23,808 nucleotides of DNA, from positions 1 through 23,808 of the forward strand of contig JBNGIO010006047.1 in the NCBI GenBank assembly GCA_049999805.1, read 5' to 3'. Under the pieces are notes generated by a model that worked only from the letters and a program-made list of their open reading frames with translations, ran no database searches and was not told the DNA's origin. The number at the start of each line of letters is the position of its first letter. Positions within the stretch are counted from its first letter, which is position 1. A program made the translations under genes and the position numbers. Shown one piece after another: positions 7,680 through 17,534 of this stretch. The stretch is from Folioceros fuciformis (taxonomy: Eukaryota; Anthocerotophyta; Anthocerotopsida; Anthocerotales).

Positions 7680-9405
7680 CTATGCCTGATGGATGAAAAT
7701 GGTGTGCTTACCCAGGTTTTGACAAATCTGGATGCCTAAGAACCAAGTGAGCTGTCCTAAATCCGTCATAGAAAACTCTGATGTGAGTATACTCTTGACT
7801 TTGTTCATCTGTGATGGGTTACTGGATATGATAACGGCATCATCTACATACAGTGCAAGGTAAGCCACTCCATTTTGGTCATGCAACTTATAGACATTTG
7901 AGTCTGCTGTGCTTTGTACAAAACCACACTTCTTTAGATAGGTATCTATTCTCTTGTACCACTCACGTGGTGACTGCTTTAACCCGTAAAGTGTTTTGAT
8001 AAGTCTACATACCTTATTTGGATGCTTTGGGTCAACGTACCCCTCAGGCTGACGCATGTAACTTGCTTCTTCCATGTCTCCATTCAAGAAGGCGGTTTTT
8101 ACATCCATGTGTTGCAGTAGATAATCATGTTGTGCTGCAATCGCCAGCAAGGTGCGAATGGATGTAGCTCGGACCACCGGAGAGAATGTTTCTGAGTAGT
8201 CAAGCCCTTCGACTTGGCTGTAGCCTCGAGCGACCAGCCTGGCCTTGCATCTTGCTAAAGTCCCGTCGGCAGCTTTCTTTAGCTTGAATACCCACTTACA
8301 TGTCATTGCTTTCCTTCCAGGTGGCAAGTCTTCAAGTACCCAAGTCTTGTTATCCATGATAGATTTGTATTCTAACTCTATGGCCTCATGCCACTTGGCC
8401 TTGTCAGGTGAGTTTATAGCTTCCTGATAGGTTTGAGGCTCACCCATGTCAATTGGCATGTCCTCTTGTACTAGGAAGCTTTGATAGGAGAGCGGAGGTG
8501 TGTTCCACTCATAAGGTGATGCAGTGTGATGCCTGGAACTGCGTCGAGGAGCTTCCTCTACCTCAGGTGCTATTTCTTCTTGCTGTACAGTGGCCTCTGA
8601 AGGTGATGCAATATCTGACGCTTCGTTATAGCTTTCATTCATGTCTTCGACTTCATCTTCCGGGAAGTCAGAAGGCTCTTCTTCACTGTCACTATCTAGC
8701 TGCAGGATAGTGGATGCTATAGGGTGTACAGGCTGAGAGGAAGGGGTACTATGAGATGTGATTGTGAACTCGCCATCATCACTTGTATCTTCGTGATCTT
8801 CAGGTTGGGCATCTAATCTTGGCTGACTCACTGCAGGGGTAAGTAGCAGTTTTTCATTGAACACTACACTACGTGCATGAACTGTTGTTCTAGTCTGTGG
8901 ATCTAGAAGCTTGTAGCCTTTTATCCCTTCAGTGTACCCGACAAAAACATACTTCCTTGCTTTGTAATCTAACTTAACTCGTTGTGTTTCTGCAAGGTGA
9001 GCATATGCAGGGGAGCCAAAAATACGAAGGTGGTTAATGCGAGGCTTGTGATTAGTCCATCTCTCAAAAGGTGTAGACCCACTAAATTCTTTGGTAGGCA
9101 GCCAATTCCTTATGTATGCTGCTATTACTACGGCTTCACCCCAATAGCCTCGTGTGAGGCCAGACACCTTAAGCATGGCCTTGGCTGCTGACTGAAGATG
9201 CTTGTTATTGAGCTCGGCCAGAGGATTTTGGGAGGACGTATAAGGTACAGTTAGCTGCCTATGTATCCCCAGCTCCTTACAATAATCCTGAAATGCTCCT
9301 GAGATGTATTCCCCGCTGTTGTCACTGCACAGGGTTTTTAACTGCTCTCTAGTTTGCCTATGGGCAAAGGAAACATATTCCTTGAAGCAGCCAAGGTTTG
9401 GCTTT
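7680..9405 (-). pseudogene. Element B integrase second half and reverse transcriptase
   Basis: This is the longest open frame in the window (498 codons at 7680-9176), and it is open upstream to about 9405. It starts with integrase residues SDNSGEY (second Asp) and CKELGI (catalytic Glu). The C-terminal part follows: STPFERW, LRIFGSPAYAH, KYVFVGYTEG. An acidic Ser/Glu/Pro linker comes next. Reverse transcriptase begins around DKAKWHEAIELEY and KTWVLEDLPPG, with ARLVARGYSQVEGLDY, MDVKTAFLNGDMEE, YGLKQSPREWY and the catalytic LYVDDAVI at about 7839-7850. It is preserved apart from the bounding breaks. A frameshift near 9405 separates it from the first half of integrase. Confidence 0.95.
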
Positions 9406-10237
9406 CATGCTTGAGAAGGTAAAGAACCACATACCTACTCCAGTCGTCGATAAAAGAGAGAATGTACAATGCGCCTCCCAAGGTTGCTGTGGACATGGGA
9501 CCGCAAAGGTCAGTATGTACAACCTCAAGGAGTTTAGTGGCTCTTGTTGGGTTGTCATCTATGTACGGAAGGCGTTGGTGCTTCCCATAGACACATGCCT
9601 CACGGAACTGCTTATCAGCAAACTGGAGCATGAACTTTTCTCGGTAAAGTGTATTGCTGGCCACCATTGTCTTTAATTTGTCAAAGTTGGCATGGCCCAG
9701 CCAACAATGCCATAACATGGCTACATCCTTTTGCTTGGTCTCTTGACTGACGTGGACTTGTGCACATGCAAGAGGGAGACCATGATTAGAGGTGATGTTG
9801 AGTTGATACAGATCGTGAAATGGTGCTCCTGTAGCTAACACCTTGTTTTTGTGTGTGGGGTCAGTGACTAGACACTTGAGACCCGTGAAGGAGACATTTA
9901 ATGTGTGCTGTCTAGTCAACTTACGAACTAACACAAGGTTCTTCACCATGGAAGGTACGTGCAACACATCCTCTAACACCACTGTGGTGTTATCACTCAA
10001 CATGATAGGAACTGACCCGGTGCCCTCTATTTGTAGGCCACTGTCATCGCCAAGAAGAACAAACTGACAAGGTGGAATGGACCTATATTCAGCAAAAGAC
10101 TTCTTGCAATGGCATATATGAGCAGACGCACCTGAGTCTATGAACCATACGTGCTTATTCGACGCAGTTGAGACCATGCATACAGCTAAGATAGGATTTC
10201 CCTTACGCTGTACAACATTAGATGCTAGTGGTGCCAT
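9406..10237 (-). pseudogene. Element B protease, GAG-pre-integrase and integrase N-terminal half
   Basis: The aspartic protease motif FIDSGASAHIC lies near 10120-10150 and matures the polyprotein. The integrase zinc region follows with WHCWLGHANFDKL and FREACVYGKHQRLP. The first Cys of the C-x2-C pair is Arg here (CGT for TGT). VVHTDLCGPM at about 9506-9520 carries the first catalytic Asp, and SFIDDWSRY follows. The frame leaves the integrase near 9405 and stops at 9338. The zinc-ligand loss and frameshift make it non-functional. Confidence 0.92.
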
Positions 10238-11108
10238 CCGCCTTGGCTCACCTGCCTTCTTTTTCCGACAATCAGCTTCCCAATGGCCAGGAATGAGACA
10301 CCAATTGTAGGGTCCCTTCTTTTTAGCTGATGGAGCTTGAAATGGGCGATTCTTAAAACCTGTGTTGTTGTTTGGTGTCCAAGACTGCCTCGGTGGTTGT
10401 CTCTTGGGACCCTGTTCGCATATAGCGCCCTTGTTGAAGACTTTCCTCGGGAGGTGCCACCTTGATTCACAGTTCTGGTTGACTCTTCTTCGAGAAGAGC
10501 TCCAATCACTTCCGCCAATGTAACATCAGGTGGCTGGCCTGGCGGAGCATTCTGTGCTGCAAGGTGCAAGGCAGAACTCTGGTTGCTTACAAAGGTGCGG
10601 TAGCTAGGAGGAAGAGAGAGAAGGAGGGCAACTGCTGCCTGCATCTCCGTGGTCCTCGTCCCGCTAGAGGTAAGTTTGGAACGTAACTGTCGAAACTTCA
10701 CCACATGTTGTTCTACTTGTTCATTCTCATGCATCTTACAAGTATAAAATGCTCTTGTAGCTCCAACTAGAGATGAGCCATTGTTTACTTGATAAGTATG
10801 TGTAAGTGAGTCCCATGCTTCTTTTGTGTTCTCCATGTCTTGAGTGTGAGACATCATAGATCCATCCAGTGCGGACTGGATCACTCCAAGTGCTCTCAGG
10901 TCCAGCTTCTCCCAAGCCTCAATTTGTGCAGCAGATGAAGTAGCGGCACTGGCTTAGGTACAGTTCCAGTGACAACTCCCCACAGGCCATTCTCTTTCAG
11001 AATTATCTGGACTGTAAGTGACCAAATGTCGAACTGTGACCCTGAGAAGCGGTCTTTTTCTTTGAAATCTATCTTTAAGTTGGTGATAACTGGAGCCGGA
11101 TTGGCCAT
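10238..11108 (-). pseudogene. Element B Gag (UBN2-type capsid and zinc knuckle)
   Basis: Gag packages the RNA. The probable start is MANPAPV at 11108. Copia Gag blocks follow: DRFSGSQFDIWSLTVQIIL, ENTKEAWDSLTHTYQ, RAFYTCKMHENEQVEQHV and LLLSLPPSYRTFV. A frameshift near 10950 splits it, and another near 10430 moves the zinc knuckle into the protease frame. That knuckle reads PYNWCLIPGHWEADC near 10265-10310: the family first Cys of CxxCxxxGHxxxxC is Tyr (TAC for TGC), so one zinc ligand is gone. Family Gag is usually 250-400 residues, which agrees. Confidence 0.88.
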
Positions 11109-11423
11109 GTTTACTAAGATTTGATTTGCAAGTGTGGCTGCTACTAATTCAACTTGCTTCTTCCGTGCATCTGCAAGTGTCTTCCTAAGACGTGCTCTTT
11201 GGATGTGATCAAGGGCTGGATCTACTTTAGGTGTACTACTGCCTTGTAAAGATGAAGCAGAGAAGAGAGAGAGCGGGTCTGAAGGATTAGGTGGAGGTGA
11301 GCTGCCCCTACTTCTACCACGACCCTTACTCTTTGGCTTGCCTGTGCCTTTACCACTTTCTTTCCCTTTATCAGTCCAACTCCCATGTATAGCCTTACAA
11401 AACTTCAGCGGTTCCAAGCCCAA
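11109..11423 (-). pseudogene. Basic Gly/Ser/Lys-rich segment directly upstream of element B Gag
   Basis: This is open in the same frame as the Gag start. It encodes WTDKGKESGKGTGKPKSKG and RGRSRGSS, then a helix-prone stretch QRARLRKTLADARKKQVEL. I do not recognise a domain. The basic low-complexity part could bind RNA. It could be an N-terminal Gag extension, or 5' leader that happens to be open. Confidence 0.45.
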
Positions 11424-11555
11424 CCAGTCCTGCTTGCTTGGCGCAGCATTGATGAGTTGCTCACACTGTTTGAATCATTCTCATGATAGGTGTTCCTTGT
11501 TTTGGTTTTTGCTGTGAGGTATGAACCGGTGCATCTGAGATTTGAATCGGCGTAC

Positions 11556-12310
11556 TCAAGATTTGGAATGGCGTGATCGCCGCGCAGGCTCCTGGATAGA
11601 ATTCTTCAAAGACGTTTGCAACAAATTCTTAATGTGCCTAGAGAGAGTCCTAATGTGAGTACTAGGACCTGTAATATCACTGGACAAATTGACAGATCGC
11701 TGGCAAACTTGCTTTGCGTGGTCTTTCAACAATGCGGCTACACGAGCATTCTGCGACTTAATCAGGTCGTACACCTCTACTAAAAGCTCATCAGTTGGTG
11801 TAGAATATGCATTAAAGTCATAGGACTTGGGACGTGCAAGCTCGAGTGCTCTCTCTCAGAAATTGTGCGTGCGTTTTGAAAATTTTCCCTGATTTGACTT
11901 CTAAGTGAGGCAAGTGGATCTGGTTTCTGGTGTCGCTGGCAAGATTGTATTGTGCGACGCCTATACTGACGCCTGTGATCATTGTGTGTGTGCGGAGGGT
12001 TGAAATTGCAGTGGGTGGCAAAGAAACGGTGCAGGTTCTGCAAGTGGATTTCCTCCAGCGCACCGTGGCGGCCAAGGAAGGGATCTGTTGGCGGCTGCTT
12101 GCCTCTACCTCGCGCTCTCGGCATAGCGCGCAATCAGTCGTAGTAGTGGCTGACTACGTCTGCAAGGAACGCGTCAGCCATCGCGCCAAACCTGATGAGT
12201 GACACACGAAGTGCTGAGATTGCCACACGGAATTCCTTGTGGCTTAGATTCCTGATGCAGTTCCAACTCTTGCAGGTTTCACAAGCGCGCGGTGGCGGCG
12301 CATCCTCCAT
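11556..12310 (-). pseudogene. Unrecognised leader reading frame between PBS and Gag of element B
   Basis: A minus-strand frame starts at ATG 12310, five bases after the PBS. It reads MEDAPPPRACETCKSWNC, runs to a TGA at 12136-12134, and then stays open in the same frame to about 11780. A second frame at 11556-11774 reads YDLIKSQNARVAALLKDHAKQ with Arg/Ser-rich residues, ending RRSRHSKS. Together they look like a roughly 240-residue protein broken by one stop and one frameshift. I do not recognise the family. Most copia elements start Gag soon after the PBS, so about 1.2 kb of extra leader is unusual. Confidence 0.4.
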
Positions 12311-12314
12311 CACC

Positions 12315-12326
12315 GCTCTGATACCA
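12315..12326 (-). promoter_or_regulatory. Primer binding site of element B
   Basis: The minus strand reads TGGTATCAGAGC, the standard copia primer binding site complementary to the 3' end of initiator tRNA-Met. It touches the 5' LTR end (12327) with no spacer. Confidence 0.95.
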
Positions 12327-12591
12327 TATAAACTAGGATCGAGGAGGCTGAGTGATAGAACAAGCATGTAGAGAATAGAAGAGAGTATATTCTTTACTTA
12401 GGCCGTGTGGCCTTATATAGGACTGAAACGATTATGTCATGTGAATGTGAACGGTACGGCGATTAAGTTTTTGGATCGCCGACCCTTGTGTGTGCCGATA
12501 TGAATTAGTCAATTCATATCTATGTACTCATTAGTCCTATTTAATATTAATGCTGGATATAATAATAATAAGCCTATTTATTCTACCAATA
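12327..12591 (-). repeat. 5' LTR of element B (265 bp)
   Basis: It matches 6242-6506 without indels and with nine substitutions by eye, seven of them transitions. It has the same TA...TA ends. The minus-strand TATA-like box at about 12411-12421 would be the element promoter. Confidence 0.96.
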
Positions 12592-12596
12592 TCTTG
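12592..12596. repeat. Target-site duplication TCTTG, right copy of element B
   Basis: It is identical to 6237-6241 and abuts the right LTR. Confidence 0.93.
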
Positions 12597-13312
12597 AAGC
12601 AACAACCAAGCGGAGGCTTATTATAGCAACTATCAAGGAGAGTGTCTGGCTGTGGTGTGGGTAGTCTCCCATTTCAAGCCATACCTATATGGGAAGGCCT
12701 TCACTTTGGTAACCGATTATCAGCCTTGAAGTGGCTTATGACAAACACCAAGTTGAGTGGCAAGTTAGCTCGGTGGGCTATGATCCTACAAGATTATGAG
12801 TTTCAGGTGTACACCAGCCGGGAAACAAGCACCAAAACACCAACACCCTGTCCCGAAACCTGGGATATAGCTATGAGGACATCACTGAAGGACACCAAGA
12901 TTCATATTTCAATGAGGGTGAGACTGTCCCATTGGCAGCTCTTGTGGCCATGACCTGTTTGGGACTGTTAGAGATAGCTGCTAGTGAGAAACGTCCTAAA
13001 GACATTTGGGAGGACAAGGAAGTGCTGGCCTTTTTGTAGACAAGTCAGCTAAATGCATCACTATTGCAGCTGAAACAAGATTAGATTCGTAACCATACCT
13101 CACTCTTCTACTGGCGGGATGGGCATTTGCTGAGGAAGATGAGCAATGGGTTTGGTGTGCTTAGCGCCTCCATTAGAAGAGAAGGAGTAGATAATTCAGA
13201 GGGTCCACAATGACATGGGACACTTTGGAGTTAAGCAAACTTACAACCTGCTTGTTGTGGTGCTCTCCTTCTTTGGTTAGGTGGAGTTGGTCCAGGCTTA
13301 TGTGAGTGAGCG
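12597..13312 (+). pseudogene. Gypsy pol relic, right half: RNase H end and integrase zinc finger
   Basis: It continues the gypsy frame interrupted at 6241 with SNNQAEAYYSNYQGECLAVV and HFKPYLYGKAFTLVTDYQP. After a one-base frame change at about 12725 come LKWLMTNTKL and GKLARWAMILQDYEF. A second frame change near 12825 gives KHQNTNTLSRNLGY. Then come FYWRDGHLL and RVHNDMGHFGVKQTYNLL, the His-His half of the integrase HHCC zinc finger. A weak VELVQAYVSE near 13278-13307 ends the match. TAG stops replace sense codons near 13037, 13081 and 13188. The integrase core is absent, so the relic is 3'-truncated. Confidence 0.88.
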
Positions 13313-13330
13313 AGTGAGTGAGTGTGCGAG
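13297..13330. repeat. GTGA-type microsatellite
   Basis: An imperfect run of GAGT/GAGC units (gtgagtgagcgagtgagtgagtg) lies at the point where gypsy similarity fades. It may have expanded within the relic. Confidence 0.7.
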
Positions 13331-14791
13331 GGAAGGCATCGCACAAATGGGGTGGAGAGACAGTCCGACTGGCCTGACTAGGCTGCCAACAAGGGAGACG
13401 TCGACAATTCACTAGCTACTACCTTGCCCCAATCTACAGGGGACCCCTAAGCTAGACCATACAGAAGCATTAACACTCCATCTGCCACATTGTTCGTCTT
13501 GTTGAACAGGAGCCAATTGACGGTAAGGCATGCTACTCCCTGAATCCTTAAATCCTCTATGTCGTGAATCAACCACCAGTGTTCTTGAAAGATATGTCTG
13601 TCAAGAGTGCTTTGGTAGCCTCCTTGACCAAAGCCTTATTTCACTACAAGTTCAAATAAAGCCCTCCGTGCTTCGAGGTCGGCCACTAGTAGACTTCCCG
13701 CATCTTGGTGGACTCCTACTTTCCCCACGTGCAACACCAAAGAGTTTGAGCAAATTCCTCGATTGCTGTTGTTGATTGGATCTTCCAAGGGAACCAGAAT
13801 AGGCTCAACTCCCACTCGTCCATCAGGTCGCTAGCAGCCGTCATCCAAGGTGCAAAATTCAGGTACGCCCGCATCTGCATCTCGTCTTCGTTGATCCATA
13901 AGGCATTGCTGGCTTTGAGAAATTATCCTGGCGCCATTTGTGGGGAGGAAGTGGAGCAAGGGAAGAATGGGGGAAAAGAGGTGAGCAAGGTACTAGATCG
14001 CTAATGGAGTGGAGTAGTCGCATGAGAGGACAAGCAAGGAGTCGGACTGGCGATGGACTTTCGAATGGCGCTAGAGGAGGTGAGTTATGGGGAGGGAGGG
14101 CGCGCTAGCAACATAACATCACAATACCTTAGTGTAAGAGCTTATGCTGCTGCTTCTGCCACCACTGCCATTGTCTAGAGGTGGTTACGCTCACTCATCC
14201 TCATGATGACAAGTACGTCGGACGTTGATCCGATCTTGAGTTGCTTCAGTCCACTTGCCAACTGGCTCGGTTCAAACCACTGAGTCCGACATGCCTCAAA
14301 CTCCGAGGATCTGTAAGTAATTACTAAGAAGGGGTTATTCATGCTTAAAAGAAAAGCAAAAACACACATAGGACTCTACTCCAATGAAGGGTTCATCGGC
14401 CCACCAGAGTACTACTTCGGTGTTTTGGTGCTCACATTGGTCATCCTCTTTCATATGTTGTAGCATTTTTTTGGCAAAGGGTTTCCATTGCTTTACAACA
14501 GCGTTGGCGAATAATGCCATATACAAGACAACAACGTTGGCATGTGAGGCGGTGTCAACAACTCCAGTAGTAGGTAGACCCTTTCTTCTCCTTGACCATG
14601 ATGTTTTAGGTGCTATTGGAAGTTATTAGGCTTCAAGGGAGTAGCCCCTAGTTTCCTACCATGGTTTATATCTCTCTCTAGGGGTAGATGGGTTTTTCCA
14701 TCTTGATTTTCAAAAATAAATAAGTTCATTCTTTAAATTCAAAACCTCTATGTATCTTAAGGAAAAAAGGTTATGGGATTATGGTTACAAT
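13331..14791. other. Unassigned non-coding region with a gypsy-like PBS motif
   Basis: I find no recognisable protein. TGGCGCCATTTGTGGGG at 13929-13945 resembles primer binding sites of some plant gypsy elements (TGGCGCC...GTGGGG), so a gypsy LTR edge could lie just upstream. I could not find a paired LTR. A minus-strand frame at 14335-14526 reads VKQWKPFAKKMLQHMKEDD and is not recognised. An AT-rich stretch precedes the 39-bp array. Confidence 0.35.
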
Positions 14792-14947
14792 TGAAAGTAA
14801 GTATCTTGAGAAAGTTTTCATAAATTAGGTTGAAAGTAAGTACCTTGAGAAAGTTTTCATACATTGGATTGAAAGTAAGTATCTTGAAAAAGTTTTCACA
14901 AACTAGATTGAGAGTAAATATTTTGAGAAAATTTTCATTAATCGAGT
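14792..14947. repeat. Tandem array 1: four 39-bp units
   Basis: Units start at 14792, 14831, 14870 and 14909, with a consensus beginning TGAAAGTAAGTATCTTGAGA. The units diverge progressively, the fourth most. Because 39 is a multiple of three, both strands stay open. The minus strand reads ENFLKILTFN-type 13-residue repeats and the plus strand Ser/Lys-rich ones. Nothing else suggests a protein. Confidence 0.95.
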
Positions 14948-15084
14948 TTGAACTCAAAACCTCCCATGCATCAAATGAAACACCAACTATTACACCATTT
15001 CCCATACTCATACACTTTAAAGTCATTGTTAAATTATATACACGCTAAAAGAATGCATGGGCCTAGGGGAGAGTGTGCTTGTAG

Positions 15085-15279
15085 GATATCAATGCAGAGC
15101 GCACCAATCCACCGGCACACTCTGATGTTGGTGTGGAGTGTATCGATAGTTCAAAGCACTCTAAAGTCAATGTGGAATGGATCGGTAAACCAATGCACTC
15201 TGATGTTGGTGCAAAGTGCGTCAATCTACCAACGCACTGTGATGTTAGTGCAGAGTACCCTGGTTCACCAGTGCATCCT
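15085..15279. repeat. Tandem array 2: five 39-bp units
   Basis: Units start at 15085, 15124, 15163, 15202 and 15241, and centre on GATGTTGGTGCAGAGTG with a closing GCACTCT-type end. Complementary AGTGCG/CGCACT-like segments inside units allow small hairpins. The sequence is unlike array 1, only 137 bases away, yet the period is the same. The plus strand is open with TLMLVQSASIYQR-like 13-residue repeats. Confidence 0.93.
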
Positions 15280-16504
15280 GCACTTATTGTGTCTAGAAAT
15301 TGTGATATTAGTAAACTAAAAAAATTTGTGTAAAACTCAAAAGCGTGAAAAATGACATATAGAGAGATACAACAAGGAGCATATTTATTTGAGTAATTTC
15401 AAGCCCCTGTTTTTCCTTTGTTTGAAAAACCTCACTTAGGTTGCAAGACTAGTTATTTATCTTGATTTTTTTTCATTTTCGACTACCACAAAATACCCGC
15501 ATAAATGATGGACACAGACATATATACACATTTTTTTAAGGGCTCTAGTAAGAACAAATTAAAGATATCTATAATACCTACAATGTATATGATACTTCTC
15601 TTCAATTGTACATAACAATATGTAGTATGGTGATCATGATTAATATGAAAAAATCATTATGGTTATCATTTTATAGTACTTATATTGGTTTTAATAGTCT
15701 TTGAACTAATAAATGAAAATCTTAGATGGTGGAGTTAATATTCAAGAAGCTTGATTTATTTGAAACTTTTTCATTGCAACCGCTAAAGTTCCGAGCCTTT
15801 GTTCGAGGGGTAAGTCAAACTATAAGACCTTACGTTAAGCTAGTAAGACTCACAAACCATAAGAGCCCAGATTCTATGTCCCATGTATGATGTTATTAGT
15901 CTACTTCTACCAACATTCTATATTCAAGACAAATGTTTTGCTAGATATTTGGATATGTCTAACTTATAGTAGACATAGAATTTTGTTCAAAATAATTATT
16001 ATTTATTGAGCTAGTTATGCATATAAATACTTATTTATAAGGGTTGTTTCTGTTATAGATATGAAAAACAGAGTTTCGACTGTGATAAGGTTCCACTTGT
16101 CTTGGCTAATTCTTTGACCTCTTTTCACCTCACATGTAGCTGTGAAGCTATCATTAATGACTCTAGGTATCATTTGTTCACTTTGCAAAGAGCACCAACT
16201 AGACAACTAACACAATTTATAGGATGGCTATGAGCTAAACACTAGTGACTTCTTCAACATCATTGGCAAGTAGGCTACTATTCCTCTAAGACATCCTTCA
16301 AGATGTCCTTTAGGTGCTCCTTTAACATCCTTCATACCCTTCCCCCCTCCCATTCTCCTCTGTTGCTATCTAGTTCCCCATCCAACTCCTATCCCCCTGC
16401 CCCGCTTCTTGCTACCTTTCTTCCATCCAGCAAGGAAGAGGCGGCGTCCGCAAGAACTTTGAAGATCAGGCATCCTTCAAAGTTTCTGGATAGTTTAAGA
16501 GGTG
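15280..16504. other. AT-rich region without recognised features
   Basis: I see no long frame, repeat or RNA gene here. A short proline/serine-rich frame at 16303-16524 looks like low-complexity chance coding from a CT-rich stretch. Confidence 0.6.
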
Positions 16505-17386
16505 GTAGATACTTGTGGTGGTAGGGTCAGCAGGTTGTAGGGCCAGCTCATTGGTGGTAGGATGTGCTAGGAAAGTCTAAATAAGTGGTCGGTGGCAACC
16601 AGCTAGGCTAGTGGTTCTATTAAAATAATATTTGTCAAGATAGAGAGAGGTGAAGTCAGAGAGAGAGAGGCTCCTATAAGATCAGGTGAGCTTGTAGGAG
16701 GCAAATTGTCACTTTACGAGTTCTCTCAGGCTGTCCTTGCTTGGATACAGCAGTGCATGCTGGCTGTACATGTGTGCAATGTCTGGTAAAGCTTTGAGAA
16801 GTGGTGGCTAGGGTTAAGGACGGGGTCCCTTTTAATTCTTGATCGTGCTCTCCATGTCGTGCTCCCATGATTTTTCTCTTTTCCTTTGAGGGCTAGAGTG
16901 AGTGCCGACCATGCTTGCATGGTGTCTCGTAGGATCGTGGGTGGCGGCATGCTTTTCTTTGGGGTTAGTCTAGTGACTCTTGCCGGGTAGGGGGAGTCAG
17001 TAGGGATGTGTAGGAGGTAGTAGTGATGTTGCCGATTGCCTATTGCTGGCGAGTGGAGTGGAGTGGAGTGGAGTGGAGTGAGGGAAGTCGCAGATTTGAG
17101 AAGTTAGAGTCATTGTAGTGACTGAAGTGAGTTTGTGGGCACCGAGAGAGGTGCAGTTCACTGCTAAACAGTGAGGACTGTCCCACGCCTAATCGGAGCT
17201 AGAGGGGAGCCCTCGAATCCGTCATCGAGTCGATTGAGTCCGACCCTCCATCCAGAGCAGCTAGGAATCCCATCACTCCTTCGTGGGAACGAAACCCAAT
17301 GTATCAATGACAGTGGGATAAATGTGGCCGCTAAAGGTTAAACCCGTTGGCAAACAGTGCCCGGGGTTTTGCCACCACAGGAACCG
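16505..17386. repeat. Long direct repeat, copy 1 (~0.88 kb)
   Basis: It matches 17535-18402 throughout in the same order: GGTAGGGT near the start, TAGAGAGAGG, TGCTTGGAT, AAAGCTTTGAGAAG, GTCCCTTTT, CATGCTTGCATGGTGTCT, GAGAGAGGTGCAGT, CTATCCCACGCC-like and TCAATGACAGTGG. It ends GGTTTTGCCACCACA. By eye the copies are roughly three quarters or more identical. There is no protein-like frame. It contains (GAGTG)6 at 17051-17080. The ends ...CA could suit an LTR, but no clear TG start, PBS or PPT was seen, so it may be a segmental tandem duplication. Confidence 0.8.
17051..17080. repeat. (GAGTG)6 microsatellite
   Basis: Six perfect 5-base units lie inside repeat copy 1. The matching place in copy 2 carries 4-base GAGT units (18086-18103). 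Confidence 0.95.
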
Positions 17387-17534
17387 TTAGGGAGAGGCTG
17401 CCAGAGTGAAGGTGACCGGTCCAGAGACAACCTCGACTGCCATGGGAACAGTGGTAGGAGAAGCCTTTGCAGACAGCCACTCAATGATAAGAAGGGGGCG
17501 CCCACCAGATCTGGAAGAGTAGTCAACAGCTAAC

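Larger units (their letters stand above)
6242..12591 (-). mobile_element. Copia retrotransposon B, full length, nested in gypsy
   Basis: This is a 6350-bp element on the minus strand with paired 265-bp LTRs, a PBS, a PPT, gag, protease, integrase, reverse transcriptase and RNase H in Ty1/copia order. The TCTTG duplication flanks it, and removing the element with one TCTTG rejoins the gypsy frame. Both LTR ends are TA...TA rather than TG...CA. The LTRs differ at 9 of 265 positions by eye, with no indel. At least three frameshifts (near 10950, 10430 and 9405), two pol stops (7680-7682, 7344-7346) and stops in the leader frame make this copy non-autonomous. Confidence 0.97.

Noticed and set aside
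14792-15279. CRISPR-like array
   Set aside because: The units are directly adjacent without unique spacers and the setting is a plant nuclear genome, so they are minisatellites.
14757-15319. Repeat proteins encoded by the 39-bp arrays
   Set aside because: The frames are open on both strands only because the period is a multiple of three. There is no start context or flanking domain.
16303-16524. Proline/serine-rich small protein
   Set aside because: It comes from a CT-rich low-complexity stretch with no supporting context.
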